A stretch of DNA of 64,000 bases from Flagellimonas yonaguniensis (GTDB lineage: Bacteria > Bacteroidota > Bacteroidia > Flavobacteriales > Flavobacteriaceae): the NCBI RefSeq assembly GCF_029193885.1, contig NZ_JARFVB010000018.1:1-64000 (forward strand), given 5' to 3'. How positions within the stretch are numbered: the first letter of the stretch is position 1; the number at the start of each line of letters is the position of its first letter. Of this stretch, positions 1 through 9,372 are shown in pieces. The position numbers and the translations under genes were made by a program. Below the pieces are notes generated by a model. The model saw only the letters and a program-made list of their open reading frames with translations, was not told the DNA's origin and did not search any database.

Positions 1-662
1 ACAACGCAATGTCGTTCAGGGGAAGGGAATATTCCAGGTGTTCGCTTTTTATGGAGATCGAGAAGGGCGAACTGATGCCGTTACCGGCGAAACGCTATGA
101 GGTAAAACGCTATGCCCAGGCCACCGTGCACAAGAACAGCCATATCTATTTTGGGAAGGACAAGCATTATTACAGCGTGCCCTATAGACATATAGGCAAA
201 CAGGTCAAGCTGGTCTATACCGATAACATCGTCGAGATCTACCATAAGCACGAAAGGTTCGCCGTACATACAAGGGACAGGAAAAAATACGGCTATACCA
301 CCTTGGCCGACCATATGCCCTCGCACCACAGGTTCGTAAGCGAATGGAGCAGTGAGAGGTTCATCGATTGGGCAGGCAATATCGGCGGACACTGTAAAGG
401 GTACATCATTGCCATCCTGGAGAAGAAGCAACACCCCGAACAATCCTATAAATCCTGTCTGGGCGTACTCCACCTTGCCAAAAAGTACGGAAGGGAACGT
501 CTTGAGAATGCGTGCAAACGTGCCTCGGAATATGGTGCGTACAATTACAATATGGTCGAGCGCATCCTGAAAAAGGGATGGGACCAGATCGATGAACGTA
601 TGGACGGGGATATGGAAATGCCCGAGCACAACAACATAAGGGGAGGAAAATACTACGAATAG
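1..662 (+). CDS. istA: IS21-family transposase IstA, C-terminal part (5' end outside window)
   Basis: This is the end of the IS21 large transposase, which performs DNA cleavage and strand transfer together with IstB. The frame is open to the left window edge, so the N-terminal HTH and DDE catalytic core are not visible. What is visible is the typical post-catalytic region: an E-K-x-x-L-x-PLP stretch followed by the HYYSVPY motif and a basic C-terminal region. The stop is 22 bp before istB, the usual IS21 operon layout. An internal ATG near the left edge is not the true start, because the match to the family continues upstream of it. Confidence 0.85.
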   Translation, partial: NAMSFRGREYSRCSLFMEIEKGELMPLPAKRYEVKRYAQATVHKNSHIYFGKDKHYYSVPYRHIGKQVKLVYTDNIVEIYHKHERFAVHTRDRKKYGYTTLADHMPSHHRFVSEWSSERFIDWAGNIGGHCKGYIIAILEKKQHPEQSYKSCLGVLHLAKKYGRERLENACKRASEYGAYNYNMVERILKKGWDQIDERMDGDMEMPEHNNIRGGKYYE

Positions 663-684
663 AACAATATTAAAAACAGGACAT

Positions 685-1422
685 ATGAACGAAAAAACAA
701 TGCAATTGATGAAAGAAATGAGGCTCTATGGAATGCACAGGGCCTTCACCACAACAATGGAGACCGGCGGTCCGTCGACCGGTTACACCAACGATGAACT
801 GATCGCCTATCTCGTCCAGAACGAATGGGACGACCGCCATAACCGTAGGATAGAGCGATTGACCAAGTCCGCAAGGTTCAGGTATACGGCCGTCATGGAG
901 GCCATCGACTACCGACCGTCGCGCCAACTGGACAAGAACCTGGTCCGGCGGCTAGGTTCCTGCGGGTTCATCCAAAAAAGGGAGAACATACTTATTACCG
1001 GCAGTACCGGCGTGGGCAAAAGTTACCTGGCCTCGGCCATCGGCCACCAGGCCTGTTCCATGGGGTCAAAAACGATGTACTTCAATACCGCAAAGCTCTT
1101 TACCCTGCTCAAGACATCAAAGGCCGACGGTTCCTATCCAAAACAAATAAACAAACTTGAAAAACAGGACTTGCTCATCTTGGATGACTTCGGCCTTAAG
1201 CCATTGGACAACATCAATAGGCATGCACTTATGGAGATCATCGAGGACAGGCACGGCAAGAAATCCACTATAATAGCATCACAATTGCCCGTATCAAAGT
1301 GGCACGACATTATCGGGGAGAGAACACTGGCCGATGCCATCCTCGACCGTTTGGTGCACACGGCACACAGAATAGATATAAAAGGCGAATCAATGAGAAG
1401 AAAATTGAAAAATAAAAACTAA
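685..1422 (+). CDS. istB: IS21-family helper ATPase IstB
   Basis: IstB is the DnaA/DnaC-like AAA+ ATPase that assists the IS21 transposase in target selection. The 245-residue length is normal for the family. The Walker A motif GSTGVGKS is near residues 106-113 and is followed by a Walker B region (LLILDDFG) and the ASQLPVSKWH segment characteristic of IstB. The gene looks intact and lies directly after istA, so the IS may still be active if istA is complete upstream. Base composition is richer in G+C than the defence genes that follow, which marks the IS as a separate insertion. Confidence 0.92.
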   Translation: MNEKTMQLMKEMRLYGMHRAFTTTMETGGPSTGYTNDELIAYLVQNEWDDRHNRRIERLTKSARFRYTAVMEAIDYRPSRQLDKNLVRRLGSCGFIQKRENILITGSTGVGKSYLASAIGHQACSMGSKTMYFNTAKLFTLLKTSKADGSYPKQINKLEKQDLLILDDFGLKPLDNINRHALMEIIEDRHGKKSTIIASQLPVSKWHDIIGERTLADAILDRLVHTAHRIDIKGESMRRKLKNKN

Positions 1423-1429
1423 GTTTAAC

Positions 1430-1525
1430 CCAAGGATAGATCAAATCTGGGCAGTCCATTTGCCATGGTCAGTTTCATCCGGCGAAGGTGGGTCAGTTTA
1501 CCCGGCTTATCCACCTTACATACAA
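1430..1525. repeat. Right end of the IS21 element with terminal repeats
   Basis: After istB two related blocks stand in direct order: GGTCAGTTTCATCCGGCG at about 1478 and GGTCAGTTTACCCGGCT at about 1492. IS21 elements carry multiple terminal direct repeats of this sort for transposase binding. The sequence turns into AT-rich hsdS code at about 1525. The exact outer base cannot be fixed without the left end and the target duplication. Confidence 0.55.
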
Positions 1526-1963
1526 TACAAACAAATTTTTGACAAGAGTTATATAGATACGTCAAAATGTGAATTTGTTGAAATCCTAGAAGATGAGAAT
1601 CAAAACAGAGTACAATATGGCGATATTTTCTTTACAACTTCTTCTGAAACAATATTAGAAGTTGGGTTTGCATCTGTACTATTAGCTGAGGTTGGTGAAA
1701 TGTATCTAAATAGCTTTTGTTTTGGATACCGTCTAAATTCATTTGATATACTAGACCCAAACTTTGCTCAATATCTTTTTCGTAATGATGAACTAAGAAG
1801 GAAAATTGTGCGACTAGGCCAAGGTAGTACTAGGTACAATATATCTAAAGTACAATTGATGAAAATTGATACACTTCTACCCTCTATTCCTGAGCAGAAT
1901 CAAATATCTTCTTTCCTTAATTCCATTGATAGAAAGATTGAATTGATAAGCAATGAATTTTAG
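1526..1963 (+). pseudogene. hsdS: Type I restriction specificity subunit HsdS, 3' remnant cut by IS21
   Basis: HsdS reads the bipartite DNA target of a type I restriction-modification enzyme through two target recognition domains. Only about 145 codons remain here: the second TRD, with the typical YGDIFFTTSSET and LNSFCFGYR segments, the GSTRYNISK stretch, and the start of the conserved C-terminal helix (SIPEQNQISSFLNSIDRKIEL). The 5' part is replaced by the IS21 end, so the remnant lacks a native start. It ends inside the next gene, with an 11-bp overlap. hsdM and the rest of hsdS would be expected to the left of the IS. Without an intact HsdS elsewhere the complex cannot recognise DNA. Confidence 0.85.
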
Positions 1964-3014
1964 TAAAATGCAGAAAGTTCGAGATATAATATCTGCCAAT
2001 TTATTAAAGCACTCACAATTTGAAGAGTATTTTAAGATAATTGAGATAATCGAAGAGCATACATTTCTTAACCCAGATATCTGTATTGAAAGCTGTAAAG
2101 CCCTTGTAGAAGGCATTTCAAAAACAATCTTAATTAATCTTGATAATACAAAGACTACCGAAAACATTGATAAAGATGACTTGCCTAAGCTTTTTAAAGA
2201 CGCAATGCGCAAGTTATCAGATGAATGTGAGGATTTAGAAGGTGATTTTGCCGCTCGTTTTTCTGCTATAATTCAAGTGATTGCCGAAATAAGAAATAAG
2301 CGTAGTGATATCTCACATGGTAGAATGGCACCAAAATTTATTTTCAGTTCTTCTAAACTAGCTTCTACAGTTGTCAATATGACTGATAGTATGTTGGAGT
2401 ATATCCTAGAGCATTATTTCAGCATCGACCATGATAAAGACGGTATTTTAGATTACAATTCGGAGCCAATGGAAGCTTATAATGATTGGTTGGATGAAAG
2501 CGTTGATTTTCCCATTAAAAAGGCTAGGTATAGTAAGCTTCTTTATGAAAATGATTATGACGAATATGAAAGTAGATACTCAGATGAATATTTGAAATCT
2601 AAAGAAGAAGATGAAATTGAACATAAAGAAGCCGTTGCAGTAATTGAGGAAAAAGAAACTATTGAAACAATCGACCCTGCAGGCCAAGAACAACCAGTAG
2701 CTATTCCTGTTGAAGAGCAAGAAGAAAAGCAGGTAGAGAAACTAGTTTCTGACTTTGATGAAGAAACCTTTTGGTCTGAGGTTAGAAATCAAGCACTTCA
2801 AGAATTTGCAGAGGCAGAAAATTTAAAAAGTGAAGAATTAAAAGAAGTGGTTAATGAATATCTATTCAGTGAAAAACCACCATTACGTGACGATGTTGCT
2901 AAAACAATGAACGAAAGACCGAAATTGTCAGAGTTCAAAACGATAGTTCCAAGTTTGACGGATAGAATTATGGCTTTTGCCAATGACTTAAAAAATCCAG
3001 AAGCAGAAGCATGA
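1953..3014 (+). CDS. HEPN/Abi_C-like protein with an HsdR-type C-terminal domain
   Basis: Residues about 40-145 resemble the abortive-infection C-terminal (Abi_C) family, a HEPN-type fold. The motif RNKRSDISH (residues 114-122) contains R117-x4-H122, the HEPN ribonuclease signature. A low-complexity acidic linker (about 195-265) follows. Residues about 268-350 align without gaps to the last 80 residues of the neighbouring HsdR, including the shared YLF-[ST]-EK-x-PLRDDV block; by eye about 34 of 78 positions are identical. The start overlaps the hsdS end by 11 bp and the stop overlaps the hsdR start by 4 bp, so translational coupling is likely. The order hsdS-HEPN-hsdR matches the prr locus, whose PrrC is a HEPN anticodon nuclease. 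RNase activity and docking to HsdM/HsdS are inferences. Confidence 0.75.
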   Translation: MNFSKMQKVRDIISANLLKHSQFEEYFKIIEIIEEHTFLNPDICIESCKALVEGISKTILINLDNTKTTENIDKDDLPKLFKDAMRKLSDECEDLEGDFAARFSAIIQVIAEIRNKRSDISHGRMAPKFIFSSSKLASTVVNMTDSMLEYILEHYFSIDHDKDGILDYNSEPMEAYNDWLDESVDFPIKKARYSKLLYENDYDEYESRYSDEYLKSKEEDEIEHKEAVAVIEEKETIETIDPAGQEQPVAIPVEEQEEKQVEKLVSDFDEETFWSEVRNQALQEFAEAENLKSEELKEVVNEYLFSEKPPLRDDVAKTMNERPKLSEFKTIVPSLTDRIMAFANDLKNPEAEA

Positions 3015-5860
3015 CATCACAACCCGAACAAATATTAGAAAACAATTTAGTTACCCAACTTGAAAGGCTTGGCTATAAAAGGGTTGTAATACGTGATGAA
3101 AATGAACTTTTAGCCAATCTCAAAAATCAATTAGAGAAACATAACAAGGTTCAGTTAAGCGATAACGATTTCAAGCAAATACTCAACTATATCAACAAGG
3201 GCAATGTATTTGAACGAGCTAAAATATTGCGAGATCGAGTATCCTACACCAACGCACAAGGCGACACAAAAACAGTAGAACTCATCAATCAAATTCATTG
3301 GTGTCAAAATGAGTTTCAGGTTACGCAGCAAATTGCCATGGAAGGCACACATAAAAACCGCTATGATGTAACTATTCTCATAAATGGTTTGCCATTGGTT
3401 CAAATTGAATTAAAACGAAGGGGCTTAGAACTCAAAGAAGCATTCAACCAAACCAACCGCTACGAAAGACATTCCTATTGGGCAGGTCATGGTTTGTTTC
3501 AATTTGTACAGGTTTTTGTCATCAGCAACGGAGTAAATACCAAGTATTACGCAAACGCACCGTTGAAGGCTCGTTCATTCAAACAGACATTTTATTGGGC
3601 TGATGAAAAAAACCGTTTGATTACGCAGTTGGCAGCATTTTCAGAAGTGTTTTTAGAGCCTTGTCACATTTCTAAAATGATTACCAAGTACACCGTATTG
3701 AACGAATCTCAAAAGATTCTGATGGTGTTACGGCCTTATCAATTTTATGCCGTTGAAAATATAGTTGAGCGGGTAAAGACCACAACTAAATACGGCTACA
3801 TTTGGCATACAACAGGTTCGGGCAAAACCTTAACTTCTTTTAAAGCTGCCCAAATTCTGACCAACCTACCACAAGTACACAAGGTGGTTTTTGTTGTGGA
3901 TAGAAAAGATTTAGATTACCAAACCACCAAAGAGTTCAACGCATTCAGCAAAGGGAGTATTGACGGAACAAACAATACAAATACCCTAGTCAAGCAACTT
4001 TCAGGAGATAACAAACTCATCGTTACAACCATTCAAAAACTCAATACGGCCATCAGCAAAACCCGTTACTTGGGTAAAATGGAAGCGTTGAGAAATGAAC
4101 GAATCGTTTTCATTTTTGATGAGTGCCATAGAAGTCAGTTTGGTAAAACTCATGAAGAAATCAATAAATTCTTTGAAAATTGCCAGATGTTTGGGTTTAC
4201 GGGCACCCCGATTTTTGAACCCAATGCAGGTAAAAATGAATATGGTAAACGAACCACCAAAATGCTTTTTGGTGATTGCCTACACAAGTATGTGATTACA
4301 GATGCCATTAGAGACGAAAACGTTTTAAAGTTTTCAGTGGAGTACATCAGAACTTTCAAAAAGAAAGACCATATTCTCGACATCAATGTAGAAGCCATTG
4401 ATGAAGCAGAAGTAATGGATGCACCAGTTCGCTTAGATAATATTACGGAATACATCATTGCTAATCACAATCGAAAAACCCATAGCCGAGAGTTTACAGC
4501 CATTTTCTGTGTTTCGAGTGTTCCCATTTTGATTGAGTACTATAAATTGTTTTTGCAGAAAAAAGAAGAGGGAAAACATAATCTGAGATTGGCGACCATT
4601 TTTTCTTATTCCGCTAATGAGGAAGACAAAGATGCAGTTGGTTTTGTAGATGATGAAGAGTTTTTAATGGCAGCAGAACCACAAGCGGAATATAACACCC
4701 AGCATACTAGGGACGAATTAGAAGATTTCATCAAGCACTATAACAAGCAATTTGGAACAAACTACACCAGCAAAGACAATCAATCATATTACAACTATTA
4801 CAACGACATAGCCAAACGAGTAAAACACCGTCAAATTGATGTTTTGGTTGTGGTAAATATGTTCTTGACAGGTTTTGACAGTAAGCATTTGAACACGCTT
4901 TATGTAGATAAAAACCTGAAATATCATGGTTTGATACAAGCCTATTCCAGAACAAACAGAATCCTGAATGAAGTAAAATCACAGGGAAATATCGTTTGCT
5001 TTAGAAATTTGAAAGAGGTAACTGATGAAGCCATTACCCTATTTTCAAACAAGAATGCTATTGAAGAAATCATCATGCAGCCTTATGAGGAGTATGTTGC
5101 GAAATTCAACCAGGCATTTATTACTTTATTACAAATTGCCCCTACGGTAAACAGTGTTAACGATTTACCAAGCGAAGAAGAAGAATTGGCTTTTATTCAA
5201 GCCTTTCGTGAATTGATGCGTTTGAAGAATGTGCTTTCCACATTCACTGAATTCAAGTTTGACGACTTGTCCATGACAGAGCAGTCTTTTGAAGATTTTA
5301 AAAGCAAATACCTTGACTTGTACGACAAAGCAAAAGGTCACAACCAAAAAGAAAAGGTTAGCATTTTAGGAGATATTGATTTTGAATTGGAGTTGATACA
5401 CCGTGATGAAATCAATGTAGCTTACATTTTGAAGTTACTCGCCAAATTGAAAGATGCAGCACCTGAGGAACAAGAGAAACAGAAGAAAGCGTTGATTGAA
5501 ATTGTGGCAGGTGATGCACAATTGAGAAGCAAGCGAGAACTTATTGAGAAGTTTATCCAAGAAAATCTACCTCATATTTCCGATTCAGACGACATTCCAG
5601 AGGAATTTGAAAACTATTGGAATGAAGAACGGAAAGAAGCTTTAGCCAAACTAAGTGAAGAAGAAAATTTGGACAAAAACAAACTACAGGACGTGATTGG
5701 AAAATATCTTTTCACTGAGAAAAAACCGTTAAGAGATGATGTAATCGGCCTTTTAAATAAGCGACCAACTTTAAAGGAAAGAGCGACTATTGCCAAAAGG
5801 GTAACGGATAAGATTTTAAGATTTGTAGAAACATTTATTAACGGAATAACAGGGAGTTAA
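3011..5860 (+). CDS. hsdR: Type I restriction endonuclease subunit R
   Basis: HsdR is the ATP-driven translocase and nuclease subunit of a type I restriction enzyme. The 949-residue protein has the N-terminal PD-(D/E)xK nuclease (NRYDVTILINGLPLVQIELKR, with the catalytic E-x-K near 134-138), helicase motif I TTGSGKT (about 267-273), the DECH box (about 370), the motif III segment GFTGTP, and a motif VI-like AYSRTNRIL. The C-terminal helical domain (about 861-945) is the EcoR124-type region that contacts the methylase core and is duplicated in the upstream HEPN protein. ATG overlaps the upstream stop by 4 bp. The gene looks intact although hsdS is broken by the IS. Confidence 0.95.
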   Translation: MTSQPEQILENNLVTQLERLGYKRVVIRDENELLANLKNQLEKHNKVQLSDNDFKQILNYINKGNVFERAKILRDRVSYTNAQGDTKTVELINQIHWCQNEFQVTQQIAMEGTHKNRYDVTILINGLPLVQIELKRRGLELKEAFNQTNRYERHSYWAGHGLFQFVQVFVISNGVNTKYYANAPLKARSFKQTFYWADEKNRLITQLAAFSEVFLEPCHISKMITKYTVLNESQKILMVLRPYQFYAVENIVERVKTTTKYGYIWHTTGSGKTLTSFKAAQILTNLPQVHKVVFVVDRKDLDYQTTKEFNAFSKGSIDGTNNTNTLVKQLSGDNKLIVTTIQKLNTAISKTRYLGKMEALRNERIVFIFDECHRSQFGKTHEEINKFFENCQMFGFTGTPIFEPNAGKNEYGKRTTKMLFGDCLHKYVITDAIRDENVLKFSVEYIRTFKKKDHILDINVEAIDEAEVMDAPVRLDNITEYIIANHNRKTHSREFTAIFCVSSVPILIEYYKLFLQKKEEGKHNLRLATIFSYSANEEDKDAVGFVDDEEFLMAAEPQAEYNTQHTRDELEDFIKHYNKQFGTNYTSKDNQSYYNYYNDIAKRVKHRQIDVLVVVNMFLTGFDSKHLNTLYVDKNLKYHGLIQAYSRTNRILNEVKSQGNIVCFRNLKEVTDEAITLFSNKNAIEEIIMQPYEEYVAKFNQAFITLLQIAPTVNSVNDLPSEEEELAFIQAFRELMRLKNVLSTFTEFKFDDLSMTEQSFEDFKSKYLDLYDKAKGHNQKEKVSILGDIDFELELIHRDEINVAYILKLLAKLKDAAPEEQEKQKKALIEIVAGDAQLRSKRELIEKFIQENLPHISDSDDIPEEFENYWNEERKEALAKLSEEENLDKNKLQDVIGKYLFTEKKPLRDDVIGLLNKRPTLKERATIAKRVTDKILRFVETFINGITGS

Positions 5861-5874
5861 CACTTTATTTACAG

Positions 5875-8800
5875 ATGAGGAAAATAGACAGAGATACTTT
5901 TTTAAGGAGTTTCAAGGTGCTTTCAAACCAATCGTTCGATTTGTTTTTAGGTTCAGGTGCCTCTGTCAATTCCGGTATCCCGTCAGGAGGTGACTTAGTT
6001 TGGCATTTTAAGAGAGAAATACTTAGCAGTAAGAAAATAATAAATGGTAAGAAGTTTACTGACCTTAAAATTGAAGCCAACAAACAAATTATTCAAAATT
6101 ATTTTGACCAAAGAGGCGACAGCAATATAGCAAACCCGTACTCTCACTATTTCAAGGAATGCTACCCCGACTCGCTTGTCAGAAAAGAGTTTTTGAGTGA
6201 TTTGGTTCGTGATAAAAAACCGTCCATTGGCTTTCTCTGTTTATCAGCCCTTGTAGAGCGACAAAAATTCAATGTGGTTTGGACTACCAATTTTGATGAC
6301 TTAATTGAAAAGGCAATTACAGCCCTGAATTATAAAAGTTGCCAAATTGTTTCTCCGGATAACGCCAGCTCTGTTAAACAATTCAACTCGGATATTCCGA
6401 CAGTTGTAAAACTTCATGGGGATTTCCGTTACGACCCGCTCCAAAATACTGATGAAGAACTACAGGAGTTAGAAGCAAGTTTACATACAAAATTCTTAGA
6501 CGCTTCAACCCAAAAAGGGCTACTGGTTGTCGGGTATTCGGGAAGTGATAAATCTGTAATGACCACATTGGAAAAAGCATTAGAGAACCCCAATGCTTTT
6601 CCGAAAGGTTTAATCTGGTGTATACCAAACGGACTGCAACCGACAAACGAGTTGGAAGCATTGATAGAAAAAGCTCATCAACAAAACAATCGTTCAGGGT
6701 TTTTAGAGATTGATAGCTTCGACTATTTTCTACATGAGATTTATAAAACCTTTGAATTATCAAATACACAGATTGATGCCATTGCCTCTGAACGATTTGA
6801 ACAAAGACAGGCATTTAGGTTAAGTCAAAATCCCTCTGCTACCTTACCAATTCTTTTAAATGCAATAAAGGCAAAGAGTTTTCCGAAAACCGCTTTTACT
6901 ACAAAAACCACTTTAACTGGGGTAGGAAAATGGAAAAGATTGCGGGAAGCAATTGGCAGTTCCAACATAATTGCGTCATTTACCAAAAATGATACTCTGA
7001 TGATTTTTGGTGTTGAGCAGGAAATTAAGGAAACACTAAAAAACCACATAACTGATGACTTAAAAATTGCTGACATACCAGAGCATATCTATTATCATTC
7101 TGATTCCTTTTATTTAGGGATGCTGTATGAGTTGGTTGAAAAAGCTTTGGTCAATGATTTTGGATTATCCGTTTATGCAAAAGGTAGGAATATCAGGAAA
7201 TTCTATTCTTCCGAAACCCCATTAAGTGATAGTGAAATCACGGAAATTAAGAATCGAAACCGCAATTTCAACATTCATCAAAACATAGCTGTTTTTGAAG
7301 CATTTGAGTTTAAAATTGAATTCGTTAACAAAGAACTACAGCTACTACTTTGTCCTACTGTTCATATACAGACAACAGCAGGCGGTGAACCTCCCAGAAA
7401 TGTTGTTCAATATCTTTCAAACACCATTATTTCAAATCGCTACAATAACAAGTATGGGCAAAAGATGCATTGGTGGTTTAATGAATTGAAGAAGAAAAAT
7501 GAAGGCTTAAATTTTAAACTCGGTGATTTTGAAATAAAGCTTTCTGAATATTACTCAACAGCAGCCAAAAAAGTAAACGATAAGTTTTACTGCTTTAATG
7601 GCTTTACAAAGCTTAATGAGCCGTCAATTTATTTTCATTATCAGGATGAGGCAAAGCAATCAATTCATCCAATTAATGGCTTAAAAATTTTAGGCCCGTT
7701 AGAAGAAAGCTTTGGCCAAAGTAACAATGGCTCTGCAAATGTCAACTTAGCTATTATTTCCCCTGACTTTGGATTTGAAAAAATTAAAGCCCATTTAGAT
7801 TCACTACTGAATTCAGTCAGTCCAATATGGGAAAAGGAGTATTTGAAGGATTTCCCGGGATTTGACAATGTTTTTAAAAAGCATCTCATCATTCCCAACA
7901 CTGTTCAAAGTGAATTTGTAATTACAATACTCAATAATGACGTAAGCAGTTTTTCTGCCATTCAATTTTATGATTATCTGAAAAGCAAAATTGATAAGTT
8001 GGCATTGAAGAGCACTGACATAGATTGCGTTGTGATTTACATCCCCGACCAATGGAAGAAATTCAGGGAACTAAAGAATGAAAACACGTATTATGACTTG
8101 CACGATTCATTGAAATTGTACTGTGTAAAGAAGGGCTTGAGAATCCAGTTCATAGAAGACAAATCCATTAACTACAAAGACCAAGCAAAAATTCGGTGGT
8201 GGCTATCGTTAGGTTTATATGTTAAATCAAACGGAACTCCATGGAAGGTTAAGACAGACAATACGGAAACTGCCTTTGTTGGATTAGGTTATGCCCTAAG
8301 GCAAAATGCCCGTGATAAAGTTGTTCTTGGGAGTAGTCAAATATTTGATGGTCACGGAAACGGACTTAAATTCTTACTGCAGCCAATAGATAAGCCAGTA
8401 TTTTATAACAAGAATCCTTTCATGAGTAAGGAAGATGCTTTTCGTTTAGTAAGCAACATTCGCAATACTTATCATAAAATTGACCCGGTTATTGGATTGA
8501 AAAAATTGGTGTTGCATAAAACCACACATTTTACCGGAGCGGAAATGGAAGGCATAAGCAACGCATTAGAAGGAATTGATAATATCGAACTCTTGCAGAT
8601 TAAGCAATTCAGTAGTTGGAGAGCCATAAAACTTATAAAGAACAGCAAGGGCAAACACGAATTTAATGGCTACCCGATGGAAAGAGGTACAATAATTCAA
8701 TTGGATGACTTCACTTTTTTATTGTGGACGCATGGTTTAATTGAAAGTCAGGAATTGAACGGAAAGTATTTCCAAGGGAAAAGAGGGATACCATCACCTT

Positions 8801-9003
8801 TGCTTATCAAGAGATTCAGAGGGACAGACCCAATAGAAACTATTGCTAATGATATTCTCAAACTGACAAAAATGAATTGGAACGGAGCGGAACTTTATAA
8901 AACGTTACCGGTAACCATTGATTTCTCCAAACGACTAACTGTAATGGGTAAACAATTAGAAGAATTAGGTACAAAAGCACATGATTTTAGATTCTTCATA
9001 TAG
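5875..9003 (+). CDS. Single-chain SIR2-APAZ-short prokaryotic Argonaute
   Basis: The N-terminal SIR2-like NADase shows GSGAS (26-30), TTNFDD (137-142, with N139), LHGD with H181, and GYSGSDKS (220-227). The middle (roughly 290-600) corresponds to the APAZ domain. The MID domain has the 5'-phosphate-pocket type segment K-x-x-x-Q and WWLSLGLYVKSNGTPWK near 762-790. The PIWI domain starts about 798. In the first PIWI strand the catalytic Asp position reads VGLGY (802-806), so slicing is not expected, as is usual in short Argonautes. Known SIR2/short-Ago systems use guide-directed target sensing to trigger NAD+ depletion and cell death. Most are two proteins; fused forms are rarer. The start lies 14 bp after hsdR, so it is very likely co-transcribed with the restriction genes. 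A marked drop in AT content follows its stop. Confidence 0.88.
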   Translation: MRKIDRDTFLRSFKVLSNQSFDLFLGSGASVNSGIPSGGDLVWHFKREILSSKKIINGKKFTDLKIEANKQIIQNYFDQRGDSNIANPYSHYFKECYPDSLVRKEFLSDLVRDKKPSIGFLCLSALVERQKFNVVWTTNFDDLIEKAITALNYKSCQIVSPDNASSVKQFNSDIPTVVKLHGDFRYDPLQNTDEELQELEASLHTKFLDASTQKGLLVVGYSGSDKSVMTTLEKALENPNAFPKGLIWCIPNGLQPTNELEALIEKAHQQNNRSGFLEIDSFDYFLHEIYKTFELSNTQIDAIASERFEQRQAFRLSQNPSATLPILLNAIKAKSFPKTAFTTKTTLTGVGKWKRLREAIGSSNIIASFTKNDTLMIFGVEQEIKETLKNHITDDLKIADIPEHIYYHSDSFYLGMLYELVEKALVNDFGLSVYAKGRNIRKFYSSETPLSDSEITEIKNRNRNFNIHQNIAVFEAFEFKIEFVNKELQLLLCPTVHIQTTAGGEPPRNVVQYLSNTIISNRYNNKYGQKMHWWFNELKKKNEGLNFKLGDFEIKLSEYYSTAAKKVNDKFYCFNGFTKLNEPSIYFHYQDEAKQSIHPINGLKILGPLEESFGQSNNGSANVNLAIISPDFGFEKIKAHLDSLLNSVSPIWEKEYLKDFPGFDNVFKKHLIIPNTVQSEFVITILNNDVSSFSAIQFYDYLKSKIDKLALKSTDIDCVVIYIPDQWKKFRELKNENTYYDLHDSLKLYCVKKGLRIQFIEDKSINYKDQAKIRWWLSLGLYVKSNGTPWKVKTDNTETAFVGLGYALRQNARDKVVLGSSQIFDGHGNGLKFLLQPIDKPVFYNKNPFMSKEDAFRLVSNIRNTYHKIDPVIGLKKLVLHKTTHFTGAEMEGISNALEGIDNIELLQIKQFSSWRAIKLIKNSKGKHEFNGYPMERGTIIQLDDFTFLLWTHGLIESQELNGKYFQGKRGIPSPLLIKRFRGTDPIETIANDILKLTKMNWNGAELYKTLPVTIDFSKRLTVMGKQLEELGTKAHDFRFFI

Positions 9004-9142
9004 CTAACCCATTTGGCGTAGTTAGCTTAATAAAATATGGTTGTTGACAAGTTGCTTGGAATTAAAAAAACAGAATGGACTTGCAACAAATCATCAATAA
9101 TGAATTGAATTAATTACGGAATCGCAAGCCAAAAGGCTATTT

Positions 9143-9361
9143 ATGAAAGCAAAGGTAGAAACAATTCCTGAAAAAACATCAAGTCCGAATAGTTGGTATC
9201 AGACCGATGCACAGCGGAAACAGGGTTGGAACGAGGCGGTGTTCACCTACAACAAAATGATTCAGACCTATCGTTGTTACCAATATAATCTTATTGAAGT
9301 CCCCAAGGCATCTGTGGAGGAAAGGGCGGATTTCATTCTTGACCATATCAAAAGGAAATGA
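9143..9361 (+). CDS. Small hypothetical protein (72 aa)
   Basis: No family is recognised. The protein is short, soluble and mixed in charge, with a Trp/Tyr-rich middle (WYQTDAQRKQGWNEAVF). The 139 bp between the Argonaute stop and this start are AT-rich. The gene converges on the mobilization genes with only 11 bp between stops, so it probably belongs to the element backbone rather than to the defence operon. Coding is supported only by sensible composition and an open frame. Confidence 0.45.
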   Translation: MKAKVETIPEKTSSPNSWYQTDAQRKQGWNEAVFTYNKMIQTYRCYQYNLIEVPKASVEERADFILDHIKRK

Positions 9362-9372
9362 CCGATTAAGGT

